Positions 44,158 to 52,553 of a stretch of 64,000 nt of DNA are shown piece after piece (the stretch's first letter is position 1; every line of letters begins with the position of its first letter). This DNA is from Streptomyces sp. NK08204 (GTDB lineage: Bacteria; Actinomycetota; Actinomycetes; Streptomycetales; Streptomycetaceae): positions 31,220 to 95,219 of the forward strand of contig NZ_JAINVF010000028.1 of NCBI RefSeq assembly GCF_020400585.1, written 5' to 3'. A program made the translations under genes and the position numbers. The notes beneath the pieces were generated by a model that saw only the letters and a program-made list of their open reading frames with translations, did not search any database and was not told the origin of the DNA.

Positions 44158-44940
44158 GTGACCTCCCAGTCCGGCCCCCGCTCCCTCACCCGATCCGCGG
44201 GCAAGCCGCTGTGGGCACAGCTGCGTGCCGACCTGCTGCGCCGTCTGGAAGACGGCGAGTTCCGCGACGTCTTCCCCGGCGAGCTCGACCTCGTCGCCGA
44301 GTACCAGGTCAGCCGGCACACGGTCCGCGAGGCCCTCCGGCAGCTTCGCGCGGAGGGCCTGGTCACCGCCCAGCGCGGCAGGGCCTCCCGGTTCACCGCG
44401 AGCCGCCCGCTGGAGCAGAAGGTCGGTGAGCCGTACAGCCTCTTCCGCTCCGTCGAGGAGGTCGGCGCCGTCCAACGCAGCGTCCTGCGTGTGCTCGACC
44501 TGCGCGCCGACGGCATCGTCGCCGTCCGTCTGGGACTTGAGGAGTCCACGCCGCTCGTCTACCTCGAACGCCTACGCCTCGCCGACGAGGAGCCACTCGC
44601 CGTCGACCGTGTCTGGCTTCCCGCGGACGTCGCCCGCCCGCTCCTGGACGTCGACTTCACCCACACCTCGCTCTACGACGAACTCGAACGCCACTGCGGC
44701 ACCCGCATCTGCGGCGGCTGGGAGCGCATCCAGGCCGTCGTGCCCGGCCGAGGTGAGCGCACCCTGCTCGACTGTCCCGAGTCCACCGCGCTGTTCGCGA
44801 TCGACCGGCTCGGTCACGACGCCGGCCGGCGCCCGGTCGAGTGGCGGCAGACGTTCGTCCGCGCGGACCGCTTCACCGTCGCCGCCGCGTTCTCCGCGGA
44901 CGACGGCTACCGGCTGGGCGCTCCCGTCCGTACGCCCTGA
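44158..44940 (+). CDS. GntR family regulator, HutC type
   Basis: 260 residues from GTG at 44158, six bases after AGGAGG (an ATG at 44152 touches it). The winged helix-turn-helix is LWAQLRADLLRRLEDGEF, then FPGELDLVAEYQVSRHTVREALRQL. The C-terminal UTRA ligand domain includes TPLVYLERLRLADEEPLAVD and ends YRLGAPVRTP. HutC proteins are ligand-relieved repressors. The shared palindrome links it to the sulfide genes just upstream. Its ligand is unknown. Confidence 0.9.
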   Translation: MTSQSGPRSLTRSAGKPLWAQLRADLLRRLEDGEFRDVFPGELDLVAEYQVSRHTVREALRQLRAEGLVTAQRGRASRFTASRPLEQKVGEPYSLFRSVEEVGAVQRSVLRVLDLRADGIVAVRLGLEESTPLVYLERLRLADEEPLAVDRVWLPADVARPLLDVDFTHTSLYDELERHCGTRICGGWERIQAVVPGRGERTLLDCPESTALFAIDRLGHDAGRRPVEWRQTFVRADRFTVAAAFSADDGYRLGAPVRTP

Positions 44941-45101
44941 CCCGGGCGTCCTTCGGAGCCGGACGGCCTCGCAACGGGGGCCTGCCGCCTCGGGCGTGCG
45001 AGCAGCGCCACTACCGGCCCGACGACGCGAAGGACGATGGGTTCGCGGTCGAACACGACCAGGACCGGGACGACGTCGCCGACGAGCACGGCCACCGCTG
45101 A

Positions 45102-45502
45102 CCGCTGTCCGCGCCCGGGAGGTACGGCGGGCGGGGTTGCGGGAGGCGATGGGCGACGTCCGGCGCTCCGTGGCGGTGCTCGCCGCGCGGGCCCGCCACA
45201 CATACGCGGCCCGCGTCTGGCTGCCGCTCGGCCACAGCAGCCTGCGTCGTACTGCGAGGCGGAGTTCGGCATCTCCCGCGCCCAGGTGTACCGGCTCCTG
45301 GACGTGGCCCGCGCCCTGGAGACACCAGCCCGGCGGCCGCGACCTCGTTCGACTACGGACTGTCCGTAGCGTGCCCTGATCGACGTCTCCGCCTGCGCCG
45401 GCGACGTCACGGAGCTGATCACCCGCCGCCTCGCCACGCCCGCCGCTGAAGGGACGCGGCCACCGCTCGCGCGGCCGAGTCCGGCGGTCATCGACGCCCT
45501 GA
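45102..45502 (+). pseudogene. Frame-shifted helix-turn-helix protein gene
   Basis: Three plus-strand frames join into one protein: LREAMGDVRRSVAVLAARAR...VWLPLGHSSL, then YCEAEFGISRAQVYRLLDVA, then ALIDVSACAGDVTELITRRL. This order is typical of a Streptomyces DNA-binding protein family found on integrated or plasmid elements. At least two shifts and a missing segment after the second part make it inactive. Its 5' end is also lost. Confidence 0.6.
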
Positions 45503-46044
45503 CGCCGAGGGCAGCTTGCGTACCCGACGCTCCAACCCCGGGTCACAGTCAGAACCTCGTCCACCAGCACGGGCGTGGTGATCTGCGTCGGCTTCCCAAG
45601 GTGCTGGTCAGCAAGGGGACTTCGGATGCGACTGGACATGCCGGGCTGAAGCGCAAGGGGGTTCCCGTTCGAAGACGGTGCCTTGGTCGACTTCCGTCCC
45701 ACCGGAGCCCCGTTGCACTACGTCAACTTTCCGGAACCGCTTGACACCCGAGTCATCGATGCAGCTTCGAAGACGGGACGGGCGGACGCCGAGATCGATC
45801 CCGAGCGCAAGGAACGACGACGCATCCGGTGTCGGCAAAAACTCCGGCTGAAGGACGCCCACCGCGGGCCCCTTGCCCTCGTCGCCGTGCCCGGCGTGGG
45901 TGGGAATGCGGCTCGGAGTCAGGCCGGCGTACGAGGCCGGATGCGGGCCCGATTCAGTCGGCGTTTTGACAGCGCCCTCCGGTGACCGTGCGACGGGCCG
46001 GGCGGCGGCGCCCCGAAGCGCTCGCCGGCCGGCCCGTCAGTGGC
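45503..46044. other. Gap with one doubtful reading frame
   Basis: A plus-strand frame at 45683-45985 (100 codons, LVDFRPTGAPLHYVNFPEPL) has some coding character but no start signal or family. I do not claim it as a gene. Confidence 0.3.
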
Positions 46045-46497
46045 TCAGTCGGTGCAGGCCGAGATCAGCGCGCCCGGCGTGCCGGCAGTGATGGTCTCGG
46101 TCTTCGGGCCTACCGAGATGTCGACCGGGCTACCGCTGGGAGTGGTGCCGGAGACGTCGGCGCTGAGGGTCACGCTGAGCGTCTGGGTGGTCGTCACTCG
46201 CACCGCGACGCCCAGGCCGCCGTTGGGGCAGACTTCGGGAGTCAGCACGACCGGGGTGATCGAACCGTCGACCGTCGCCGTCGCCGTGAGTTGCACGCTG
46301 GTGAGCGTCGGGGTCGCGACGCAGGTGGTGTCGATACACGCGGAGACCGGAACCTGCGGGAGCACGGCCGGCCCGACCGTGAGGCTGGTGGAGATCGGGG
46401 TCGCGAATGCCGGTGAAGCGGAAATGAGTGGAATTACACCGAAGGCAATCCCTGTCACACCCAGGACGACTCGGTTGCGCAGCCCAGAAATGGCCAC
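46045..46497 (-). CDS. Small secreted four-cysteine protein
   Basis: 150 residues from a GTG at 46497, after GAGAGGAAAA. Signal peptide ends near PAFATP. The mature part is Thr/Val/Ser-rich and beta-like (SVQLTATATVDGSITPVVL) with four cysteines in ACIDTTC, EVCPNG and ACTD, suggesting two disulfides. I recognise no family. It is similar in size and cysteine count to the three-gene cluster at 49.4-50.9 kb, though sequence similarity is not evident. Confidence 0.8.
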   Translation of the reverse strand: MAISGLRNRVVLGVTGIAFGVIPLISASPAFATPISTSLTVGPAVLPQVPVSACIDTTCVATPTLTSVQLTATATVDGSITPVVLTPEVCPNGGLGVAVRVTTTQTLSVTLSADVSGTTPSGSPVDISVGPKTETITAGTPGALISACTD

Positions 46498-47120
46498 CTT
46501 GTTTTCCTCTCTCGAATCCGATACCAGGAAGAGCGGGGGAAAAGCTATCCGCGCTCCAGAAAGGCAGTCAAGATCACCAACGGGTTTTACACCTAGTTCC
46601 GGCCATTCATCCCATCACCGGTTTAGGGAGAATCCGGTCAGGAAACATCAGGCACCGCGGTGAAGGCTGAAACGGCATGCTCGGCGAAGGCTCTGGTCGG
46701 ACCGTGCAGCGAAGATCCACAGGAAGGCTGAAAACAGCAACTCGCGGGCGAGAAGGAGACCGGACCGCGCTGAGGAATGTCCGGGTACGCTCCTGCTCCA
46801 GAAATAACGGGGGTGTGGCGCGTCGCTGAAGTGGCACGCCTGGGCCGGCAGGAACCGGCTGGGCTGTTCGAGCGCCACCCTTCGCCCGCCTGTAGGCCGA
46901 TCCCGCTGGACGATCGCATGCGGCCGGTTGAGGCGGTCACGTCTTCGAAGATGCCGTCGTCCGCGAAGGTCAACCGTCGAGCGGACTCCCCGTCTGGAAG
47001 GCTGAGCACGGGTCCCTGACACGTCTGAGCTCCCTGCCGAGCCTGCCCCCGGGCCGGCGGACGTTGAGTGACTTTCTCCGTCGTCGAAAGTTTCCAACAA
47101 GGCCGGGAACGCCCTGCGAG
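46498..47120. other. Gap without a recognised gene
   Basis: Upstream region of the secreted protein gene; no further gene or strong signal was seen, though its distal part may be the start of the decayed gene at 47121. Confidence 0.4.
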
Positions 47121-47655
47121 CACAGGTGAAGCTTGAGAGGCCTGTGGTCATCGAGAACTGTTCCTCCGACAAGAGGGATCGACCTCGGCGCAGCAAAAAT
47201 CCCCGAACATGCTCTGCGCGGGCGCACCTTCCGCGAGCTGACCGCTCGGCACCTGGAAGTATCCCGCGGAGACCTTGACCTGCGCGACTCAGAAGGAGCG
47301 ATCGACATCTCCGGAACGCACGGCAGAGACGACGTCCACCTGGAAACCGCCAAGTACAGACGGCATCCACGTGGGCAGCGACTTTACCTGCGCCTCCCCG
47401 CGAAAGATCCCTTTCAAATGCGACAGCAGCTTGTCTCTCGGTGGCGCGGAAATCCACGGAACCCTGGAACTGCAGGGCACCCGATTGAACGATCCTGGCC
47501 ACAGAAACCACCGCGGCGCCTTCTCCGACGAGCAACTCAAGGGTGGGGTGGAGAGCGTGTTCCCTCCAGCGGACGAAGGCAAGGACGAAGTCCGTGTCGC
47601 CGTCGACCTGAACCAGCTCCGCACCCAGGCCCTCCTGCTGGAGGCCGTCCCGTAA
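47121..47655 (+). pseudogene. Decayed beta-helix-like repeat protein gene
   Basis: Joining frames gives IDLGAAKIPEHALRGRTF, HLEVSRGDLDLRDSEGAIDI, then GIHVGSDFTC and LSLGGAEIHGTLELQGTRL-NDPGH. The repeating (I/L)xGxLxLxGAxLxNPxG pattern is that of large Streptomyces repeat proteins predicted to form a right-handed helix, often annotated as membrane or oxidoreductase-like. At least one shift near 47350 breaks it, and the rest is missing. Confidence 0.5.
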
Positions 47656-47752
47656 CTCTTGGTCACAGATGTGTTGGACTTGCTGTGGCGGGTTCCTGGG
47701 CTCGCCCAAACCTGCGAGGCATGGCGAAGGCCCGAACCAGCCAGTCCAGGCC

Positions 47753-48224
47753 TCACACGTAGGCCTGCGAGGCCAGGTCGCCCAGTGCGGCGAACGCGGA
47801 GGGGAAGAAGACCCGTTTGGCAGGTGGGCGAGCAGGTCGGCGGCGGCGAGGATCACGCGGATCTTCGGCTCGGCCGCGGCGGGGAGTCCGGCCGGGGCGG
47901 GCGCCGGCGCTTCGGGCGAGGTCGGGGCCGGGACCCGCCAGGGCGAGCAGGCCGGCCGCGACGGACAGCAGGTAGACGAAGCTGCTTGTTTCCCGGCCCG
48001 GAGGGCTGTTCGTCACGGATTGAGGAGCATGAGGTCCGGGTTGCCGGCGCGAGACCCACGTAGGCGGCGAGGCGGCCGGCGGTCGGGAAGGTGCTGCCGT
48101 CGCCGACCTCGATCAGGATCCGGACTCCGGCGCTGACGCCGAGTTCCGGCATCGACGTCAGGACCTTCGAAGGAGGATGTGCCTCCAGGAGTTCCTCGGT
48201 CCGTCCGGACCGTATTACCTGGGC
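47753..48224 (-). mobile_element. IS110-family transposase C-terminal remnant
   Basis: The minus strand reads LTSMPELGVSAGVRILIEVG, DGSTFPTAGRLAAYVGLAPA and GNKQLR, then in another frame SAFAALGDLASQAY. This is the Transposase_20 (helix-hairpin-helix) part of IS110 enzymes. The N-terminal DEDD domain and the final part are missing and the frame is shifted. Confidence 0.8.
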
Positions 48225-48350
48225 GGTAATCGCGTGGCCGGGCGGAGCGCGGCAAGGTGAAGGCATCAGGCTTCGGGCCGGCACATTCCGGCTCGGTTCG
48301 AGGGCCAACTGAACCGGTTACCAAACTACTTAAGCGTAATGGAGTCCGCC

Positions 48351-48719
48351 ATGTCGATCTACACCGCCGCCGTCGCCCGCTACTTCGAGGCGTGGAACGC
48401 CACCGAGGCCGAGGCGCTCGCCAAGGCCGTTGCCGCGGCATGGACCGGGGACGGCACCTACACCGACCCGCTGGCCGACGTGAGCGGCCACGAGCAGATC
48501 GCCGAGGTGATCCGGGCGGCGCACGAGCAGTTCCCCGGGTTCGAGTTCCGGCTGGCCGGTGACGTGGACGGCAACCATCACATCGCCCGATTCAGCTGGG
48601 AGTTGGTGTCAACCGCCGACGGCTCGGCGCCGGTCGCCGGCTCGGACGTGGTAGCCCTTGCCGAGGACGGCCGGATCACCTCCGTCCTCGGCTTCCTTGA
48701 CCGACTCCCAGAGGCATGA
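48351..48719 (+). CDS. NTF2-like (SnoaL-type) protein
   Basis: 122 residues from ATG 48351, six bases after GGAG. The single cone-shaped domain shows YFEAWNATEAEALAKAVAAA-W, YTDPLADVSGHEQIAEVI and a C-terminal GSDVVALAEDGRITSVLGFL. Relatives include small cyclases, isomerases and ligand-binding proteins, so no reaction can be named. A CGGTTC/GAACCG inverted repeat lies about 45 bp upstream. Confidence 0.88.
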   Translation: MSIYTAAVARYFEAWNATEAEALAKAVAAAWTGDGTYTDPLADVSGHEQIAEVIRAAHEQFPGFEFRLAGDVDGNHHIARFSWELVSTADGSAPVAGSDVVALAEDGRITSVLGFLDRLPEA

Positions 48720-49436
48720 GTTCTTGCCCGGGAGGCGATCGGCGAGGACCTGCTCTGTATCCCCTGCGGCGTGTCGGTCCGCTGCACCGCGGGCAGGCGG
48801 CCGTCGCCTGATCGCCCGTGGCGGCCCCGAGCCCGCGGAGACCGAATGGATCCTTGGGTGTCGGCCCCGGATGCGGCAGGCACGACCGGGGATTCCCGGT
48901 GCTGGTGGTGCTGGTGGTGCTGGTGGTGGTGGTGGTGGTGTAGTTCACTGCCTGTCGGTGGGCCTGGTCGTGGGGCGGGGTGAGCCCGACGCCATGACCG
49001 GGCTCCCGATGAGGGCCTCCGCCACGACAGCTTCTCCACCGACATGACCAAGGGCCCGGCAGCAGATTCCTGGGAGGACAGGGCCGCCCTCCGTAAGTCC
49101 TTCAAGACCCGCTGACCCCTTCCACCGCGCGCCGCGACCGCGCCGGTCGCTCCCGGGGACCGGCGAACGGCACGGTGGGCGGCGGTTGCGGCCAGAGCGG
49201 ATCTGTTCAGTAGACCCCTGAAAGAAGGCCGCAGCGGTCGTGTGACAAGAGGACCCTGGGTGACGGCGTCGATCCCCATGCGGTGCGGCAGCCAGGATTT
49301 TCGGGTCACCCACCGAGCCCCCGAGCAGAAGGGCCGGCTGGCGTGGCTACGGCCTTGAGTCACTTGAGAGCCATGCCGAACCCTCCTGATCATGCTGGGA
49401 GAGACAGCTGACTGACGGCGGCGGGATTGGCCTCGG
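48720..49436. other. Gap with a trinucleotide repeat
   Basis: No gene was recognised. The only notable feature is the GGT-rich repeat at 48901-48940. Confidence 0.4.
48901..48940. repeat. Short tandem repeat, (GCTGGTGGT)3 plus (GGT)n
   Basis: Three copies of GCTGGTGGT followed by GGTGGTGGTG. It lies outside any gene I accept and may vary in length between strains. Confidence 0.85.
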
Positions 49437-49874
49437 TCAGCTGGAGTAGACGTGGGCGCGCGCGGAGTCGCCACCGTCCCAGTAGGTCGGGGTGGTGAAC
49501 CAGGCGTGGATGACATAGTCGCCGTAGAGCACCGAGCCGTAGCTCTGCCCGATGGAACCGTTTCCGTCGCGGATCAGCGCGCACGTCGGGTCCGAGACCG
49601 AGTACGTGCTGATGTTGTCGGACTTGACCATGCGCAGTTCCATGCACAGGTACAACGACGTCTTGTTGGTGCCCCAGATGGAGACCGTGCCCGAGACGTT
49701 CAAGGACCCCGAGGTGCTGATACAGGGCATGACGTTCAGGCCGTCCGCCTGTACCGGCGCGTATCGGCATCCGTTTCCGTCCACTGTGGCTGTGGCGGAA
49801 GCGTCCCCAGCGCCACCGATCAGTCCTGTGGCGGCAAGGCCGGCCGCTATGACGAGTGCGGTGAGCTTCTTCAT
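49437..49874 (-). CDS. Small secreted four-cysteine protein, third of cluster
   Basis: 145 residues. Signal peptide (MKKLTALVIAAGLAATGLIG, cleavage near ASA). Mature part has four cysteines (NGCRY, MPCIS, LCMEL, PTCAL) and beta-strand-like sequence with many Tyr, Ser and Gly. GAAGGAAT precedes the ATG. It is 27 bp after the second gene of the cluster. Unknown family. Confidence 0.8.
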   Translation of the reverse strand: MKKLTALVIAAGLAATGLIGGAGDASATATVDGNGCRYAPVQADGLNVMPCISTSGSLNVSGTVSIWGTNKTSLYLCMELRMVKSDNISTYSVSDPTCALIRDGNGSIGQSYGSVLYGDYVIHAWFTTPTYWDGGDSARAHVYSS

Positions 49875-49901
49875 CGAATTCCTTCCTGGACGTCTGTCTG
49901 C

Positions 49902-50432
49902 TCAGGTGTGGCAGCCCTGGCTGAAAGCCTCCGCGCCGCCGTTGCCGTAATTCGCGCCGTTGCTGAAGTCGTGTGTTGCGGTGACCCATTGCACGGAACA
50001 GTCGTTGTACGTCCAGTCGAGCCAAGACGTGAACAGCTCCGTCGGGTAGGCGTTGTACGCGGCGCTCGCCGAGTAGTAGTCGGCATAGGAGGTGTTGTTC
50101 GGGTACGGGGTGCTCACGACGCTGTACTGGCTGCTGCCGCCGGAGTTCAGACCGCCGGAAATTCCGAGGCGCACATTCCAGCCCGAGTGACCGGAAAGAA
50201 AGGCGGAATCGACGTGGAAGTGCGTGCGCACCGTGTGGCAGCCGTCGGACCACTGCATTTCCACATAGCCGACGTACCCGTAGGCGTCGACGTCGGATTT
50301 GGTGAGCGAGCGGTAGGTGCACGAGTCGGCGTGGGCGTCAGGGGACGCGGTGACCGGAAGCACGGCAGCCGAGGCGGCCACCAGCGCCGATGCGGCGAGC
50401 GTCCGCTTGCGCCCGGAGATCGTCAGTTGCAT
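49902..50432 (-). CDS. Small secreted four-cysteine protein, second of cluster
   Basis: 176 residues. Signal peptide to about residue 36 (PDAHADSC). Mature part has four cysteines (DSCTY, DGCHT, NDCSV, QGCHT), is rich in Tyr, Ser and Asn (STPYPNNTSYADYYSASAAY) and looks beta-rich. The ATG overlaps the stop of the first gene by ten bases, so the genes are translated together. Unknown family. Confidence 0.8.
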   Translation of the reverse strand: MQLTISGRKRTLAASALVAASAAVLPVTASPDAHADSCTYRSLTKSDVDAYGYVGYVEMQWSDGCHTVRTHFHVDSAFLSGHSGWNVRLGISGGLNSGGSSQYSVVSTPYPNNTSYADYYSASAAYNAYPTELFTSWLDWTYNDCSVQWVTATHDFSNGANYGNGGAEAFSQGCHT

Positions 50433-50872
50433 GGCGTCCCCGTCTTGTCCTGGACCACGCGCGTGCCTGCGGAGTTGAGCATGTCGAACCAGACGGTCAT
50501 GCACAGGCCGCCCGTGGTTGAGGAGGAGGCCGAGACAGGGCCCGCGTAGTAGTAATAGTGGTTGCCGTCGTAGCTGGTCTGGCCGTTGTCCGCCTGGATC
50601 TGGACGTCCATCCACTTGTACATGCCGTAGTACGAGCCCTGCGCGACGAGGTAGGCGCAGCCGCCCCAGTTGTACGTGTAGATGTGGCCGATGGCCGCGA
50701 CCTGGCCGGCGCTGTCCCTGTAAGTGGGTGACGCGCTCCAGTTCGCACCGGAGGGACAGCTCGGTTCCGAGGCCGCCGCGGCGGGCGCGGCGGCGGTGAC
50801 GCCTCCGGCCAGGGCGGCGCTGAGCAGCAATGAGCCTGCCAGCGGAGCACGGAGTGCTCGTCTGATGTTCAT
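50423..50872 (-). CDS. Small secreted four-cysteine protein, first of cluster
   Basis: 149 residues. Signal peptide ending near APAAAASEP. Four cysteines (EPSCPSG, GGCAYL, GLCMT, TPCN); Tyr/Trp-rich (NWGGCAYLVAQGSYYGMYKW). GAGGAGA lies just before the ATG. The trio 50423-50872, 49902-50432 and 49437-49874 forms one operon. Proteins share plan rather than clear sequence. Possible roles (spore coat, cell surface, toxin-like) are not decided by the sequence. Confidence 0.8.
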   Translation of the reverse strand: MNIRRALRAPLAGSLLLSAALAGGVTAAAPAAAASEPSCPSGANWSASPTYRDSAGQVAAIGHIYTYNWGGCAYLVAQGSYYGMYKWMDVQIQADNGQTSYDGNHYYYYAGPVSASSSTTGGLCMTVWFDMLNSAGTRVVQDKTGTPCN

Positions 50873-50985
50873 CGGTCTCCTCGATGTGGGCGACATGGCC
50901 GGGGCCCCGACGCCGCGGCCCAGCTGGACGCTTGAGCCCGGTTCATGGAATCGCCCAGCCCGCCCAGCGGCCAAGTGATTCGATG

Positions 50986-50997
50986 GGATTCGAATCC
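50986..50997. promoter_or_regulatory. Palindrome upstream of the secreted-protein operon
   Basis: GGATTCGAATCC is a perfect 12-bp palindrome 114 bp before the first start. It resembles a tRNA T-arm by chance; no tRNA is present. The remaining 50873-51354 gap has no gene. Confidence 0.35.
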
Positions 50998-51354
50998 TGT
51001 CGCCGTGCGGGGACCGCCATGGATTCCTGGCCGTCGCAGGGGAGCTGGATGCGGGCGCGCGGAATTTCGTCGGGTAGGAAAGCGTCTTCCAGTGGCACGA
51101 GCCCTGCCTCACGTCCGAGTCACCCTGGCCGCCGTAAACGATTCGCGCCCCTGCCGGTATTCAACGACTACGCCGCGGCGAACTGGAGCCAGTCCACCGA
51201 GCGACATACGCTGTAAATCGACCAAATCCCCCTGTTGCTGCACCCTCCACGGGTCGCCGCACCACAAGACCACCCCATGCGTTGTGTTCTTTTCCAGGTC
51301 CCGGGGAGGGTCTGGCGGGTTCGCGGACGGTAGGCGAGGCTTTCCGCCTCAGCT

Positions 51355-51556
51355 AAGACCGTGTCCTACGCGGTGAGGCGGACGAGTCGCCTGTAGCAGC
51401 ACAGGGCGGCGGCGAGGCTGAGAAACGCCAGCTACTTTCATCAGGTGTGTTCTGTGTTCCGTCATCCTGCGGCCGCACCCGGTCCGGCGGGATCAACGGC
51501 TTCGCGATCTCCCATAGCCCGTCCGGAACAATCCAACTCCACGTACCCCGCCCCAT
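51355..51556 (-). mobile_element. Internally deleted IS5-family element
   Basis: The minus strand opens with WIVPDGLWEIAKPLIPPDRV-RPQ and TQNTPDE, the transposase N-terminus, and after a deletion reads FLSLAAALCCYRRLVRLTA, its C-terminal end in a different frame. The end-like AGACCGTGTCC lies at 51356. This is a small deletion derivative, similar in size to a MITE. Confidence 0.65.
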
Positions 51557-51580
51557 GCCCGGCCCAACGAACCATCACCA

Positions 51581-51596
51581 CATAGGACTTACTATG
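51581..51596. promoter_or_regulatory. Inverted repeat before the HxlR gene
   Basis: CATAG (51581-51585) and CTATG (51592-51596) face each other just before the start; AT-rich for the region. Confidence 0.35.
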
Positions 51597-51607
51597 AGGG
51601 CATGAAA

Positions 51608-51907
51608 ATGCACCGGGCGGATGAAGCCTGCGGCATCACCCAGGACGCCGTCGTCATGGGCGACTGGTGGAACGTGCTGGTGCCGCGTGAGACAGCCCGC
51701 GACCGCCTCCGTTTCGACGCGCTCGCCGTCGAACTCGGTCTCTCCCTTGACGTTCTCGCCGAGCGCCTGGTCCGGCTCATCGATCGTGGTGTCCTGCGCC
51801 GCAGCCTCTACCAGCGCCGCCCGGACCGTTACGAGTACCTGCTCACCGACGCCGGGTCGGCACTGTTGCCGCTGCTGGTGGCGACTGCATGCAGTGCGGG
51901 ACGGTGA
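51608..51907 (+). CDS. HxlR family regulator, C-terminally truncated
   Basis: 99 residues from ATG 51608, eight bases after GAGGG (51602 is too close). The HxlR winged helix is present: VMGDWWNVLVPRETARDRLR-FD, ELGLSLDVLAERLVRLIDRG and RYEYLLTDAGSALLPLL. The last residues ACSAGR are unlike the family, which continues for 10-40 residues, so the end is probably frame-shifted. It sits before a MOSC relic. Confidence 0.65.
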   Translation: MHRADEACGITQDAVVMGDWWNVLVPRETARDRLRFDALAVELGLSLDVLAERLVRLIDRGVLRRSLYQRRPDRYEYLLTDAGSALLPLLVATACSAGR

Positions 51908-52000
51908 GGGCAGGTTCGGACCGGGCAAGAACACCCGCCGGTTCCGAGGGATGCCCGGCCTGCTGCGGCTGCCCTCCCGCTACCCGGAAGCGGACCCCTG

Positions 52001-52486
52001 GCCGACCTCGAACTGCTCGAACCGGACGGGGTTCCCGTGGCCGATACCACCGCGTACCTGCGCCGCTACCTGCAGCGCCGCGACGTCGAGGTGGCCCGTG
52101 AGGGGTCCGTCGCGCATTCGACCAGCTTCCACTGAGCGATCGACTGGATACGCACCGCCCGTGCGGGCATTCCGGTCGGCGAGCGCCGATTCCATCCCAA
52201 CCTCCTCATCCCGCGCCACCTGGCACACCCGCCCTCGTGGAGGACCAGCGGCTCAGTTCCAGCGTCCGCATCGGCACCACGGTATGCGTGACGTTCGTAC
52301 GCTCCAGCGAGAGCTGCGTCATGGTCAACGAGTCCCACCCAGCAGGACCTGCCGCACCCCCCGCTCGTGCTGAAGACCATCGCGCGGGCGCATGCCACGC
52401 GCCTGGACACACTGGCCGCACTGGACACCGTGACCGAGCCGGGCACCATCGGCGTCGGGGATCCCGTCGCCCTGATCCGACCCTGA
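52001..52486 (+). pseudogene. MOSC-domain protein pseudogene
   Basis: Frames join as ADLELLEPDGVPVADTTAYL, ARAGIPVGERRFHPNLLI, VEDQRLSSSVRIGTTVCV, then SSESCVMVNESHPAGP and LKTIARAHATRLDTLAALD-TV...GVGDPVALIRP. The last parts carry the MOSC cysteine (ESCVMV). At least two frameshifts. The start is lost; an intact MOSC gene of another subtype follows directly. Confidence 0.7.
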
Positions 52487-52511
52487 CCGACCCTGACCGA
52501 CCCTGATCCGA
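52470..52511. repeat. Short tandem repeat between the MOSC relic and MOSC gene
   Basis: Four units of CCCTGA(T/C)C(C)GA, 10-11 bp each, run from the relic's last codons to 43 bp before the intact gene. Confidence 0.75.
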
Positions 52512-52553
52512 ACGCCGGCCGCACCGGCGAAGCGAGAGGAATCCAACCGACCC

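Noticed and set aside
44841..45101. Plus-strand frame over the gntR end
   Set aside because: It begins inside gntR in another frame and has no independent support.
48676..48948. Thr-rich small protein from the GGT repeat
   Set aside because: It is produced by the repeat read on the minus strand; there is no ribosome site or conserved part.
50986..50997. tRNA T-arm-like GGATTCGAATCC
   Set aside because: No acceptor, anticodon or D-arm sequence can be placed around it, so it is treated as a palindrome.
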